NCBI RefSeq assembly: GCF_018866305.1 | Contig: NZ_CP076456.1 | Span: forward strand, 1,922,001-1,986,000 | Origin: Arthrobacter sunyaminii | GTDB taxonomy: Bacteria > Actinomycetota > Actinomycetes > Actinomycetales > Micrococcaceae | Length of the DNA: 64,000 nucleotides | Direction: 5' to 3' | Shown here: positions 1 to 8,402 of the stretch, one piece after another | Layout of the letters: the number at the start of each line of letters is the position of its first letter | Position numbering within the stretch: position 1 is the stretch's first letter | Translations under genes and position numbers: made by a program | Notes under the pieces: generated by a model | The model's input: the letters and a program-made list of their open reading frames with translations, nothing else | The model's database searches: none | What the model was told of the DNA's origin: nothing

Positions 1-375
1 GCCACTCGCGGTGCTCGCCCCCACTTTGAGCTCGGAGATCACGGAAAGGTGCTTGAGGATCCCTATGCCTGACTCGTCCGAGGAACGGGCCTCCCCGTTG
101 GCGTAATGGGGGATCATGATTCCCGGCTTTCGGGCCACAACCGCATCGGGCCGCACTTCTCCCACACCCGGAGAGTGCGCGAAGTACTTTTCATTGATGG
201 TGACTTCACGGCCAACTCGATCAATGCCGAACTGGCCGATCAAATAATGGGCAAACCATGCCTGATAGCTCGCTTCATTGGCCCAGAGGTGGCCGCATGA
301 GGCCGCGAACACGTTCCAGCCAGCTTTGAATTTTTGTGCGACCGGCTCGGGGCCGGGATTCCAAGTGAGACTCAT
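1..375 (-). CDS. Partial gene with PD-(D/E)XK-like signature (C-terminus off the left edge)
   Basis: An uninterrupted frame of 125 codons reads leftward from an ATG at 375 and runs off the window edge, so the C-terminus is missing. The family is not recognised. Near the end there is GEVRPDAVV followed about 40 residues later by VISELKVG, the spacing and shape of a PD...(D/E)xK nuclease core (Asp in RPD, Glu and Lys in ELK). The N-terminal part is rich in Trp, Tyr and Phe. No clear Shine-Dalgarno precedes the ATG. It lies on the same strand as the OLD-like nuclease gene, 535 bases beyond its stop, in a stretch with lower GC than the rest of the window, so a defence or mobile-element role is possible but is inference only. 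Confidence 0.55.
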   Translation of the reverse strand, partial: MSLTWNPGPEPVAQKFKAGWNVFAASCGHLWANEASYQAWFAHYLIGQFGIDRVGREVTINEKYFAHSPGVGEVRPDAVVARKPGIMIPHYANGEARSSDESGIGILKHLSVISELKVGASTASG

Positions 376-497
376 TCAAGGGATCATGCCATGGCTCGAC
401 GGTGGAGAGGCCTAACCGGTGAGGTCTCCGCCCAAATGCCGAATGCGCGATTGCCTTAGGCAGTGGCAGTCAGGGTGTCCAGGAGCAGTAGTCCCGG

Positions 498-680
498 CTA
501 GGAAGCGACCGGTGCCAGTCCCATGTATTCCGTGTAGCCGACGACGACGGTGTCGGCCAGGTTCCCCTCCAGCAGCATGATTGCGTCCTCGTGGTGGGTG
601 ACCGTGCCGATGCCGGTGTTCATCAGCACCAGGCCGCCAAAGCGGCGGCGCAGGTTCTGGACCATCTCGTCGAAGCCTGG
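498..680 (-). pseudogene. Remnant of an Old Yellow Enzyme-type alkene reductase (C-terminal part)
   Basis: About 60 codons read leftward as GFDEMVQNLRRRFGG, then LVLMNTGIGTVTHHEDA and ADTVVVG before a stop at 498-500. This matches the C-terminal FMN phosphate-binding part of actinobacterial OYE/NADH:flavin oxidoreductases, which end with an aDaVvvGR..iaNPDLv.RW tail. Here the sequence diverges straight after VVVG, a TGA lies immediately upstream of the recognisable part, and there is no start codon, so this is a broken leftover of a longer gene. The rest of the 376-910 gap shows nothing I recognise. Confidence 0.5.
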
Positions 681-910
681 TCATCTGGGACGGACATCAA
701 GAGCATAACCCAGGTACGAAAGCTGACATATGCGCTGTTATCGGCGCTGCCAGACCATGTGACAGGCGTGTGGCCTTAGCTAGCAGTGAAGGAACCCTTC
801 CAATAGTCGCTCAGAAGCTAGCCGTCATCGCTTTCCAATGTCGGCCTCAGCCGTGACCCTTAGATCGCGTTACTCCGGGATGTTGGCCGGACGATCGCTA
901 GGCGATTATC

Positions 911-2704
911 TCATTGTGCTGCTCGAGGGGTGCTGCCTGCTAAAGCTGCTGGATGCCGTTGGCTTATCATCATCTCGACCGTGGCGGCGATTCCATGCAT
1001 AACACGCCAAGCTTCAGGTGTCAGAGACAGACGAATATCTGCAGAGGCCCAGTCTGCAAGGTCCTTTTTCAGTGGGTCCAGGTCTTCATCTTCAGCTAGG
1101 CCGGAGGTATCGCGTAAGACTCTCTTCATTCTGTCCGACCAAGTAGAGCCGTTGTCGGCAGGACTCGGAAGAGGGAGCTCGAGGCCGGTGTGTTTGGCGT
1201 ACGCTCGCTCATGCAGTTCACGGACGTAGAGGTCCTCAAGCACGCTTTGACTTCGGCCTGCGATTGAGAGTTTCCGGATTCGTCCTCGATCAAGCGACGC
1301 AATCTTCGCCAACTTTTCTATTACTCCCCTACCAGCAGAGTCATCATCAACAACGACGACGACATCGGCCATCATTTCTATCGCAAATCTTGCTCTGTTC
1401 GGAAGGTTATTGGCGCCCACCGCGTCAGTCACTGCTAGGCGCCCGTCTGTCAAAGCGGTTGCGCAATCATCGGAGAGGTGGCGGAGGGCACTGGTGATAA
1501 CTTGGCTGTCCGACGGGCCCTCAGTGAGGACCATGAATTCTGCAGATGACAGGTTGTCGAATGGCCGGACTCCGAGACAGGCTCTAATTTGGCCGATTCT
1601 GAGCACCTCTGAAACCGCGTTATTCTCCACTATTAGATTCTTGTTGAGCTGAGTTCGGTTTACCAGAACGGGGCTGTGCGTAGCCACGATAACTCTTTGT
1701 TCAGTCGCGATCTCCCTAAGGACTTGGGCCATCTTGTGCACCGCGTCGGGATGCAGATGAGCCTCCGGTTCGTCTATGGCGAGTAGTACTTGTGATGATG
1801 AACCACGGTCCGCGAGATCATGGAGAAGAGCCATGGTGAGGAGACTCTTGACCCCGTCTCCCTTCTCGAGAATCGATGTTGACACCCCATCATCGAGTTC
1901 AATTGCATCGATGGCTCGAAGGCCACCCAGCGTCATGCCTCCTGTTTGCAGCTGAATGGAGAGGTCGCTTCGCCCTTGCATATACACATCTAGCCGCCTC
2001 CCGATTGAATGAGAAAGTTCCCTTGCATGCTCATGGTGGAGTGCATCTAGCCGCGAAACTAGCTCCATGTACTCGTCGTTCTTAGCCAGTGTCTCCAGCC
2101 GGTCAGTGATGAGTTCGGATATGACCTCTACCGCTTGGTCGGCGGTCCGTATGGCTGGCACATAGAGGAAGGTGAAATTGTCCTCGATGAAAGCGCAGAT
2201 CGCCCGGCCGGCCTTACGGTAGGAGCCGGAACCGCCAGGTTTCGGAAAATCTATATGAATGTTGTCCTGTGTGAACGTGATTTCGACAGAGAGCGCCCCA
2301 TTATTCTTGGTTCGGGTTCGCTTCCAGAACTCGGCTCGTTCCTGTTCATCTAAACTAAAATTGAATCTTAGGACTGAGGTAGGCTTTACCCGACCGTTTT
2401 CTCGAAACTGTGCTGGGAAATCACGGAGCCAGTCGTAACGGGAACCAGCCTGATGCGGCGGCCGACGCCACAAGGTTGAGGTCCGACGGGGGGCGTGTGG
2501 CATCCCGGCTAGACTGGAATCAGCGTTCACATGAAGCCGAACCCGTGCCATGGCGATTGTTTCCATCCCAAGTCGTATCGCTTGAAGGATGTTTGACTTT
2601 CCTTGGTTGTTCGGCCCGATTAGGACGGTCAGCCCCTGGAGATCCACCTCAGTGGGTCCCAATATACTTCGGTACTTGTGAATCTTCAGAGAGTCGAGTT
2701 CCAT
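911..2704 (-). CDS. OLD-family ATP-dependent endonuclease (AAA ATPase + TOPRIM)
   Basis: 597 residues. The N-terminal SMC/RecF-type ATPase has Walker A at residues 30-37 (GPNNQGKS), a signature-like EKGDGVKS near 280-287, Walker B at 306-313 (VLLAIDEP) and a switch-His ATHS at 341-344. The C-terminal TOPRIM domain has the acidic residue in LTEGPSDS (Glu395) and the DDDS block (Asp453-Asp455). This is the architecture of OLD nucleases such as phage P2 Old and GajA of Gabija. No UvrD-like helicase (GajB) and no reverse transcriptase is adjacent, so it looks like a stand-alone class-1-type OLD. The gene has relaxed codon use and lower GC than the operon starting at 3.5 kb, a sign of horizontal acquisition. 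Role in phage defence is inferred from the family. Confidence 0.85.
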   Translation of the reverse strand: MELDSLKIHKYRSILGPTEVDLQGLTVLIGPNNQGKSNILQAIRLGMETIAMARVRLHVNADSSLAGMPHAPRRTSTLWRRPPHQAGSRYDWLRDFPAQFRENGRVKPTSVLRFNFSLDEQERAEFWKRTRTKNNGALSVEITFTQDNIHIDFPKPGGSGSYRKAGRAICAFIEDNFTFLYVPAIRTADQAVEVISELITDRLETLAKNDEYMELVSRLDALHHEHARELSHSIGRRLDVYMQGRSDLSIQLQTGGMTLGGLRAIDAIELDDGVSTSILEKGDGVKSLLTMALLHDLADRGSSSQVLLAIDEPEAHLHPDAVHKMAQVLREIATEQRVIVATHSPVLVNRTQLNKNLIVENNAVSEVLRIGQIRACLGVRPFDNLSSAEFMVLTEGPSDSQVITSALRHLSDDCATALTDGRLAVTDAVGANNLPNRARFAIEMMADVVVVVDDDSAGRGVIEKLAKIASLDRGRIRKLSIAGRSQSVLEDLYVRELHERAYAKHTGLELPLPSPADNGSTWSDRMKRVLRDTSGLAEDEDLDPLKKDLADWASADIRLSLTPEAWRVMHGIAATVEMMISQRHPAALAGSTPRAAQ

Positions 2705-3441
2705 AGCTACCGCCCTCCGAATTCAGCCAAAACGCTGTTAATACCCGACACTGCTCCCATTTCTCCTACAACAGGACAGTGGGGCATGGTGCATAGATGC
2801 CGTCATGATAGCTACCCCGGCAAAACGCGGGGTCCCTCTGGCCCGTGCAGCGTTTATCGATCCCGCACGTACTGCTCTGATTCTACGCAAAGCGAATGGC
2901 AGGCTTTGGCGTCGGCGATCGCCGGCGAAACACCTCATCACCTAAGGCCAGTGACGGTTAGGCGTCTCCGTCAGTTCGCGCCTGCCTATCGCAGTAAAGG
3001 AGTGTCTGTTGCGACAAGGGGCTCTCGCAGGCAGCGTGGGGAGGATGACGGTTCTTGAATGTGGGCCTTGTCTCAGCAGTATGTCTCATTTACGAGAGTC
3101 TCTGAAAACGCGAAAATGAACATCGATGTGACGGGGCAGTGTGGCAAGCCGCGGACGTGCCGGAGCTGCGACTGTCAATCGAGAGTAGTGGCTTTCACAG
3201 CTCAACTGGGCGGTTCTATGTCTTGCAAGCCACGGGTTGTGAGACATGGCGAACGAGACAACTGCAATGACGCACCCTTTCAGGTGCCTAGTGTCCTACA
3301 GTCATGTATCGGAACCTCGCAGCGAGCTTATGGCGCGATCTTTGGAAGCAAGACACTTTTGGTTCATGCGGACTGCAACGGCGAGTTTGTGTCTGGCTGC
3401 TGTTGGGGGCAACTCTGTTGGCCAAGCGAAGAATTAACACC
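2705..3441. other. Non-coding or degenerate stretch between OLD gene and hpa operon
   Basis: About 740 bases of lower-GC DNA without a convincing gene. Several short open frames of 60-130 codons exist, but none has a plausible ribosome site, codon bias or recognisable motif. It probably marks the boundary of an acquired segment next to the catabolic operon. Confidence 0.5.
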
Positions 3442-3469
3442 TTGACGTGACTACCACCACATGTAATGC
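3442..3469 (+). promoter_or_regulatory. Candidate sigma70-type promoter of the hpa operon
   Basis: TTGACG at 3442-3447, a 16-base spacer and TAATGC at 3464-3469 form a reasonable -35/-10 pair 40-60 bases upstream of the first gene. The expected transcription start falls inside the palindrome at 3469-3498. Confidence 0.45.
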
Positions 3470-3498
3470 TGATCATATACGATTTCGTACTTGATCAG
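3469..3498 (+). promoter_or_regulatory. 30-bp palindromic operator in front of the hpa operon
   Basis: Two 14-base arms (left CTGATCATATACGA, right the inverse of CTGATCAAGTACGA) flank a TT centre; 12 of 14 positions pair. The element overlaps the expected transcription start and touches the AGGAGA ribosome site at 3497-3502, so bound protein would block transcription or initiation. The GntR-type regulator encoded as second gene of the operon is the obvious candidate ligand-responsive repressor (inference). Confidence 0.6.
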
Positions 3499-3505
3499 GA
3501 GAGAC

Positions 3506-4996
3506 ATGTCCCCGAGCAACGACGCCACCAAGGACACGCTGAAGCAGGCCGGCAAGGTCATCGCCGTCCACATCAACTACCCCAGCAGGGCAGCAGAACG
3601 CGGACGCACCCCGGAACAACCCTCCTACTTCCTGAAGCCCGGCTCCTCCCTGGCCCTCACCGGCAGCACGGTTGAGCGCCCGGCCGGCTGCGAGCTGCTC
3701 GGCTTCGAAGGCGAAATCGCCCTGATCATCGGCAAGACCGCCCGCCGGGTGAGCATCGAGGACGCTTGGAATTACGTCGGGGGAGTGACCGCCAGCAATG
3801 ACCTGGGCGTCTACGACCTGCGCTGGGCAGACAAGGGCTCCAACCTCCGCTCCAAGGGCGGTGACGGCTTCACCCCGGTCGGCCCGGCTATTCTCAACGC
3901 GGCCGACGTCGACCCCGCCGCACTGCGCATCCGCACCTGGGTCAACGGCGAACTCGCCCAGGACGACACCACCGCAGACCTGCTCTTCCCCTTCGCCCAG
4001 CTGGTGGCGGACCTCTCCCAGCTGCTCACGCTGGAACCGGGCGACATGATCCTCACGGGCACTCCGGCCGGCGCCTCCGTGGCCGTCCCCGGCGACGTCC
4101 TGGAAATCGAAGTGGACGTCCCTGCCACCGGAGCAACCACCGGCCGCCTGACCACCACCGTCACCGAGGGCACGACGGCGCTGGCCGCCTTCGGCGCGCA
4201 GCCCAAGATCGACGACAAACAGCGCGAAGAGGCCTGGGGTTCCGCCGAAAAGGCCGGCCTGGCTCCGCAGGCCGAAACCGAGCAGGACCAGCCCAAAACC
4301 CTCACCCCCGAGCTGAAGGCAAAGCTGGAATCGGTCGCCACCGCCACCCTCAGCTCGCAGATGCGCGCCCGCGGCCTGAACAACGTCTCCATCGACGGCC
4401 TCACCGGCACCAAGACCGGCCGCAAGGTCGTCGGCACCGCCCGCACCCTGCGCTACGTCCCCAACCGTGAGGACCTCTTCAAGTCCCACGGCGGCGGTTA
4501 CAACGCGCAGAAACGCGCCATCGACTCCGTCCGCGAAGGCGAAATCCTGGTCATGGAAGCCCGCGGCGAGAAGGGCACCGGCACCCTGGGCGACATCCTC
4601 GCCCTGCGCGCCCAGTACAACGGCGCGGCAGCCATCATCACCGACGGCGGCGTCCGCGACTACTCCACCGTGGCTAGCTTCGACCTGCCCGTGTACTGCG
4701 CCAACCCGCACCCCGCCGTCCTCGGCCGTCGTCACATCCCCTGGGATACGGACATCACCATTGCCTGCGGCGGCGCCACCATCCAGCCCGGCGACATTAT
4801 CGTGGCCGACGACGACGGCATCCTGGTCATCCCGCCGGCCATCGCCGAAGAGCTGGTGGAAGCCTGCATCGTCCAGGAACACCAGGAAGAGTTCATCGCC
4901 GAAATGGTGAAGGCCGGCAACAGCGTGGACGGCCTCTACCCGATGAACGCTGCCTGGAAGGAAAAGTACGAAGCCTGGGCGGCGGAACAGGCATGA
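3506..4996 (+). CDS. FAH-family isomerase/decarboxylase fused to RraA-like domain (HpaG-like)
   Basis: 496 residues from ATG 3506, chosen because AGGAGA lies 4-9 bases before it; an in-frame TTG at 3491 lacks such a site. Residues ~15-240 are a fumarylacetoacetate-hydrolase fold with likely metal ligands Glu68, Glu70 (GFEGE) and Asp99 (SNDL), plus the LTGTP loop near 184-188. A linker rich in Glu/Pro/Gln follows, then residues ~265-460 are an RraA/HMG-aldolase-like domain with ITDGGVRD (Arg384-Asp385). In E. coli, HpaG has two FAH domains doing decarboxylation and isomerisation of the homoprotocatechuate ring-cleavage product. Here an RraA domain, a superfamily that includes oxaloacetate decarboxylases and pyruvate aldolases, takes the second position. 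Its TGA overlaps the ATG of the regulator gene. Confidence 0.8.
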   Translation: MSPSNDATKDTLKQAGKVIAVHINYPSRAAERGRTPEQPSYFLKPGSSLALTGSTVERPAGCELLGFEGEIALIIGKTARRVSIEDAWNYVGGVTASNDLGVYDLRWADKGSNLRSKGGDGFTPVGPAILNAADVDPAALRIRTWVNGELAQDDTTADLLFPFAQLVADLSQLLTLEPGDMILTGTPAGASVAVPGDVLEIEVDVPATGATTGRLTTTVTEGTTALAAFGAQPKIDDKQREEAWGSAEKAGLAPQAETEQDQPKTLTPELKAKLESVATATLSSQMRARGLNNVSIDGLTGTKTGRKVVGTARTLRYVPNREDLFKSHGGGYNAQKRAIDSVREGEILVMEARGEKGTGTLGDILALRAQYNGAAAIITDGGVRDYSTVASFDLPVYCANPHPAVLGRRHIPWDTDITIACGGATIQPGDIIVADDDGILVIPPAIAEELVEACIVQEHQEEFIAEMVKAGNSVDGLYPMNAAWKEKYEAWAAEQA

Positions 4997-5670
4997 GCAG
5001 CACCGGCACAGGCACCCGCTCCAAATCGGAGCAGGCCTACGAACAGCTGAAGACCCGCATCCTCGGCGGTGAAATGAGCCCCGGCTACCGCCTGGTGCTC
5101 AGCAGCATCGCCAACGACATGGGCTTCAGCGTGGTGCCGGTCAGGGAAGCCATCCGCCGGCTCGAAGCCGAAGGCCTGGTGCACTTCGAACGCAACGTCG
5201 GCGCCACCGTGGCCGGCATCGATCCGGACCTGTATCTGCACACCATGCAGACCCTCAGCATCATCGAGGGTGCCGCCACCGCGCTGGCCGCCCCGAGCAT
5301 CAGCACCGAGGATCTGGCGCAGGCCCGGGACCTGAACAACCAGATGCACGAGGTCCTGGCGAACTTCGACCCGATCCGGTTCACCCAGCTGAACACCGAG
5401 TTCCACGCCCTGTTGTACGGGCACTGCCCCAACCCGCACATTCTGGACCTCGTGCACCGTGGCTGGGCCCGGCTGGGCCGGATGCGCACTTCCACCTTCC
5501 GGTACGTGCCGGGCCGGGCCCACGCCTCGGTGGAAGAACACGAGAACCTGTTGAACCTGATCGAATCCGGCGCCCCAGCGTCCGACGTCGAACACGCCGC
5601 CCGCGCGCACCGCACCAATACGCTCAACGCCTTCCTGGCCCAAAACGGCCAGCCTCCGTCACCCATCTGA
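4993..5670 (+). CDS. GntR-family (FCD) transcriptional regulator of the hpa operon
   Basis: 225 residues, starting in the ATGA overlap with the upstream gene. Residues ~10-75 form the winged helix (AYEQLKTRILGG, then VREAIRRLEAEGLV). Residues ~85-215 form an all-helical FCD domain with His residues in EFHALLYGH, EEHENLL and ARAHR that fit the usual metal/ligand site. FCD regulators of this type commonly repress catabolic operons and are released by a pathway acid. Its place inside the operon and the palindrome at 3469-3498 support autoregulation together with the pathway genes. Confidence 0.85.
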   Translation: MSSTGTGTRSKSEQAYEQLKTRILGGEMSPGYRLVLSSIANDMGFSVVPVREAIRRLEAEGLVHFERNVGATVAGIDPDLYLHTMQTLSIIEGAATALAAPSISTEDLAQARDLNNQMHEVLANFDPIRFTQLNTEFHALLYGHCPNPHILDLVHRGWARLGRMRTSTFRYVPGRAHASVEEHENLLNLIESGAPASDVEHAARAHRTNTLNAFLAQNGQPPSPI

Positions 5671-5714
5671 TGTAGATCCACCAAGAACTTTCAACGCAGA
5701 AAGAGGACCACCCC

Positions 5715-7232
5715 ATGGCCGAACACTTTGTTCCCGAAAACCTTCCCACCCACATCCAGCACTTCATCAACGGCAAGTTCGTCGACTCCGCCAGCGGCGC
5801 CAGCTTCGATGTGCTGGACCCGGTCACCAACAAGACGTACGCCACCGCCGCCGCAGGCCAGAAGGAAGACATCGACGCCGCCGTCGCTGCCGCCCGCGAA
5901 GCCTTCGTCAACGGTCCGTGGCCGAAAATGAAGCCGCGCGAACGCGCCCGCATCCTGAACAAGATTGCCGACGCCGTCGAAGCCCAGGAAGCCCGTCTGG
6001 CCGAAATGGAAACCTTCGACACCGGCCTGCCCATCACCCAGGCCAAGGGCCAGGCCCTGCGCGCCGCGGAGAACTTCCGCTTCTTCGCGGACCTGATCGT
6101 CGCCCAGTTCGACGACGCCATGAAGGTCCCCGGCGCGCAGATCAACTACGTGAACCGCAAGCCCATCGGCGTGGCCGGTCTGATCACCCCGTGGAACACC
6201 CCGTTCATGCTCGAGTCCTGGAAGCTCGCCCCGGCCCTGGCCACCGGAAACACCGTGGTGCTCAAGCCGGCCGAATTCACCCCGCTGTCCGCCTCCCTCT
6301 GGGCCGACATCTTCACCGAAGCCGGCGTTCCCGCCGGTGTCTTCAACCTGGTCAACGGCCTGGGAGAGGAAGCCGGCGACGCGCTGGTCAAGCACCCGGA
6401 CGTGCCGCTGATCTCCTTCACCGGCGAGACCACCACCGGCAAGACGATCTTCCGCAACGCCGCGGAGAACCTCAAGGGCATGTCCATGGAACTCGGCGGC
6501 AAGAGCCCCTGCGTGATCTTCGCTGACGCAGACCTGGACGCCGCCCTCGATTCCGCCCTGTTCGGCGTCTTCTCGCTCAACGGCGAACGCTGCACCGCCG
6601 GCTCCCGCATCCTGGTGGAACGCCCCGTCTACGACCAGTTCTGCGAGCGGTTCGCCGCCCGTGCCAAGACCATCGTCGTCGGCGACCCCCACGACCCGAA
6701 GACCCAGGTGGGCGCCCTGGTGCACCCCGAGCACTTCAAGAAGGTGGCCTCCTATGTGGAGATCGGCAAGACCGAAGGCCGCCTGCTGGCCGGCGGCGGC
6801 CGCCCCGAAGGCCTGGAGGAGGGCAACTACATTGCCCCCACCGTCTTTGCCGATGTAAAGCCCGACGCGCGGATCTTCCAGGAGGAGATTTTCGGCCCCG
6901 TCGTTGCCATCACCCCGTTCGACACCGAAGACGAGGCGCTGGAGCTGGCCAATAACACCAAGTACGGCCTGGCTGCCTACGTCTGGACGCAGGACCTCAC
7001 CCGCGCGCACAACTTCGCGCAGAACACCGAGGCCGGCATGGTGTGGCTGAACAGCCACAACGTCCGCGACCTGCGCACCCCGTTTGGCGGCGTAAAGTCC
7101 TCGGGCCTGGGCCACGAGGGCGGCTACCGCTCCATCGATTTCTACACTGACCAGCAGGCCGTGCACATCACGCTCGGCAAGGTCCACACGCCCAAGTTCG
7201 GGACCGACGACGCCGCTACGGTCGCCGGCTAA
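5715..7232 (+). CDS. hpaE: 5-carboxymethyl-2-hydroxymuconate semialdehyde dehydrogenase
   Basis: 505 residues, a full-length NAD-dependent aldehyde dehydrogenase. Visible catalytic residues are Asn161 (TPWN), Glu259 (GMSMELGG) and the nucleophile Cys293 (NGERCTAGS); the Rossmann-type part has FTGETTTGK near 235-243. The ribosome site AGAGGA lies 8-13 bases before the ATG. It oxidises the semialdehyde formed by ring cleavage of homoprotocatechuate to 5-carboxymethyl-2-hydroxymuconate in the cytosol. Assignment to HpaE rather than a generic ALDH rests on sequence resemblance plus position directly in front of hpaD, hpaH and hpaI. Confidence 0.9.
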   Translation: MAEHFVPENLPTHIQHFINGKFVDSASGASFDVLDPVTNKTYATAAAGQKEDIDAAVAAAREAFVNGPWPKMKPRERARILNKIADAVEAQEARLAEMETFDTGLPITQAKGQALRAAENFRFFADLIVAQFDDAMKVPGAQINYVNRKPIGVAGLITPWNTPFMLESWKLAPALATGNTVVLKPAEFTPLSASLWADIFTEAGVPAGVFNLVNGLGEEAGDALVKHPDVPLISFTGETTTGKTIFRNAAENLKGMSMELGGKSPCVIFADADLDAALDSALFGVFSLNGERCTAGSRILVERPVYDQFCERFAARAKTIVVGDPHDPKTQVGALVHPEHFKKVASYVEIGKTEGRLLAGGGRPEGLEEGNYIAPTVFADVKPDARIFQEEIFGPVVAITPFDTEDEALELANNTKYGLAAYVWTQDLTRAHNFAQNTEAGMVWLNSHNVRDLRTPFGGVKSSGLGHEGGYRSIDFYTDQQAVHITLGKVHTPKFGTDDAATVAG

Positions 7233-7274
7233 GCCTCCCAGACACTTTTACCCCGTTTGCAAAGGAGCAGCCTC

Positions 7275-8360
7275 ATGAGCGTTTCAGCCATCAACCCCAA
7301 CCCGATCCCGACGCCGAGCATCCAGCCGCCGGACATTGTCCGCTGCGCCTACATGGAGCTCATCGTCACCGACCTGGCCAAGTCCCGCGAGTTCTACGTG
7401 GACGTCCTGGGCCTGCACGTCACCGAAGAGGATGACGAGGCCATCTATCTGCGCTCCCTCGAGGAGTTCATCCACCACAACCTGGTTTTGCGCAAGGGAC
7501 CCGTCGCCGCCGTCGCATCCTTCGCCTACCGCGTGCGCACCCCTGAAGACGTGGACGTGGCCGAGGCCTACTACAAGGAAATGGGCTGCCGCACCGAACG
7601 CCGGGCCGAGGGCTTCACCAAGGGCGTGGGCGACTCGGTCCGCGTGGAGGATCCGCTGGGCTTCCCGTACGAGTTCTTCTACACCGTGGACCATGTGGAG
7701 CGCCTGACCCAGCGCTACGACCTCTACTCCGCCGGTGAGCTGGTGCGCCTGGACCACTTCAACCAGGTCACCCCCGACGTTCCCCGCGGCCGTGCCTACC
7801 TGGAGGACCTGGGCTTCCGCGTCTCCGAGGACATCAAGGATTCCGACGGCGTCACCTACGCCGCCTGGATGCACCGCAAGGACACCGTCCATGACACCGC
7901 CCTGACCGGCGGCGACGGCCCGCGCATGCACCACGTTGCCTTCGCCACCCACGAAAAGCACAACATCATCCAGATCTGCGACAAGATGGGCGCCCTGCGC
8001 ATCTCCGACCGGATTGAGCGCGGCCCCGGCCGCCACGGCGTCTCCAACGCGTTCTACCTCTACATCCTGGATCCGGACGACCACCGCATCGAGATTTACA
8101 CGCAGGACTACTACACCGGCGACCCGGACAACCCCACCATCACCTGGGACGTGCACGACAACCAGCGCCGCGACTGGTGGGGCAACCCCGTGGTTCCGTC
8201 CTGGTACACCGAGGCCTCCCTGGTCCTGGACCTGGACGGCAACCCGCAGCCGCTGGTGGCCCGCACCGATTCCTCGGAAATGGAAGTGACAGTCGGTGCG
8301 GACGGCTTCTCCTACACCCGCGGTGACGAGACCGATTACAAGGTCGGCTCCCAGCTTTAA
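7275..8360 (+). CDS. hpaD: 3,4-dihydroxyphenylacetate (homoprotocatechuate) 2,3-dioxygenase
   Basis: 361 residues from ATG 7275, with AAAGGAG at 7261-7267; an upstream in-frame ATG at 7257 has no such site. It is a type I extradiol dioxygenase with two repeated VOC modules per half. From memory it matches Brevibacterium fuscum HPCD and Arthrobacter globiformis MndD closely over nearly its whole length. The 2-His-1-Glu metal facial triad corresponds to His161 (RLDHFNQ), His220 (RMHHVAF) and Glu273 (RIEIYTQ). HPCD uses Fe(II) and MndD Mn(II); the sequence does not settle which metal this one carries. It performs the meta-cleavage that defines the pathway. Confidence 0.95.
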   Translation: MSVSAINPNPIPTPSIQPPDIVRCAYMELIVTDLAKSREFYVDVLGLHVTEEDDEAIYLRSLEEFIHHNLVLRKGPVAAVASFAYRVRTPEDVDVAEAYYKEMGCRTERRAEGFTKGVGDSVRVEDPLGFPYEFFYTVDHVERLTQRYDLYSAGELVRLDHFNQVTPDVPRGRAYLEDLGFRVSEDIKDSDGVTYAAWMHRKDTVHDTALTGGDGPRMHHVAFATHEKHNIIQICDKMGALRISDRIERGPGRHGVSNAFYLYILDPDDHRIEIYTQDYYTGDPDNPTITWDVHDNQRRDWWGNPVVPSWYTEASLVLDLDGNPQPLVARTDSSEMEVTVGADGFSYTRGDETDYKVGSQL

Positions 8361-8402
8361 GCAGGCTCACTCCGAACAGCCATCCGAACAGAAAGCAGTG
8401 CG

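Noticed and set aside
911..2704. Gabija system (GajA)
   Set aside because: No GajB-type helicase gene on either side, so only the OLD family name is supported.
2678..3445. Two plus-strand frames of 126 and 128 codons in the lower-GC gap
   Set aside because: No ribosome site, irregular codon use, no motifs; the first also overlaps the start of the OLD gene.
3473..4882. Long minus-strand frame opposite the FAH-RraA gene
   Set aside because: Gly/Val/Asp-rich antisense shadow caused by third-position GC bias; the plus strand encodes clear domains.
5691..7187. Long minus-strand frame opposite hpaE
   Set aside because: Antisense shadow of a conserved aldehyde dehydrogenase; composition is low-complexity and there is no plausible start.
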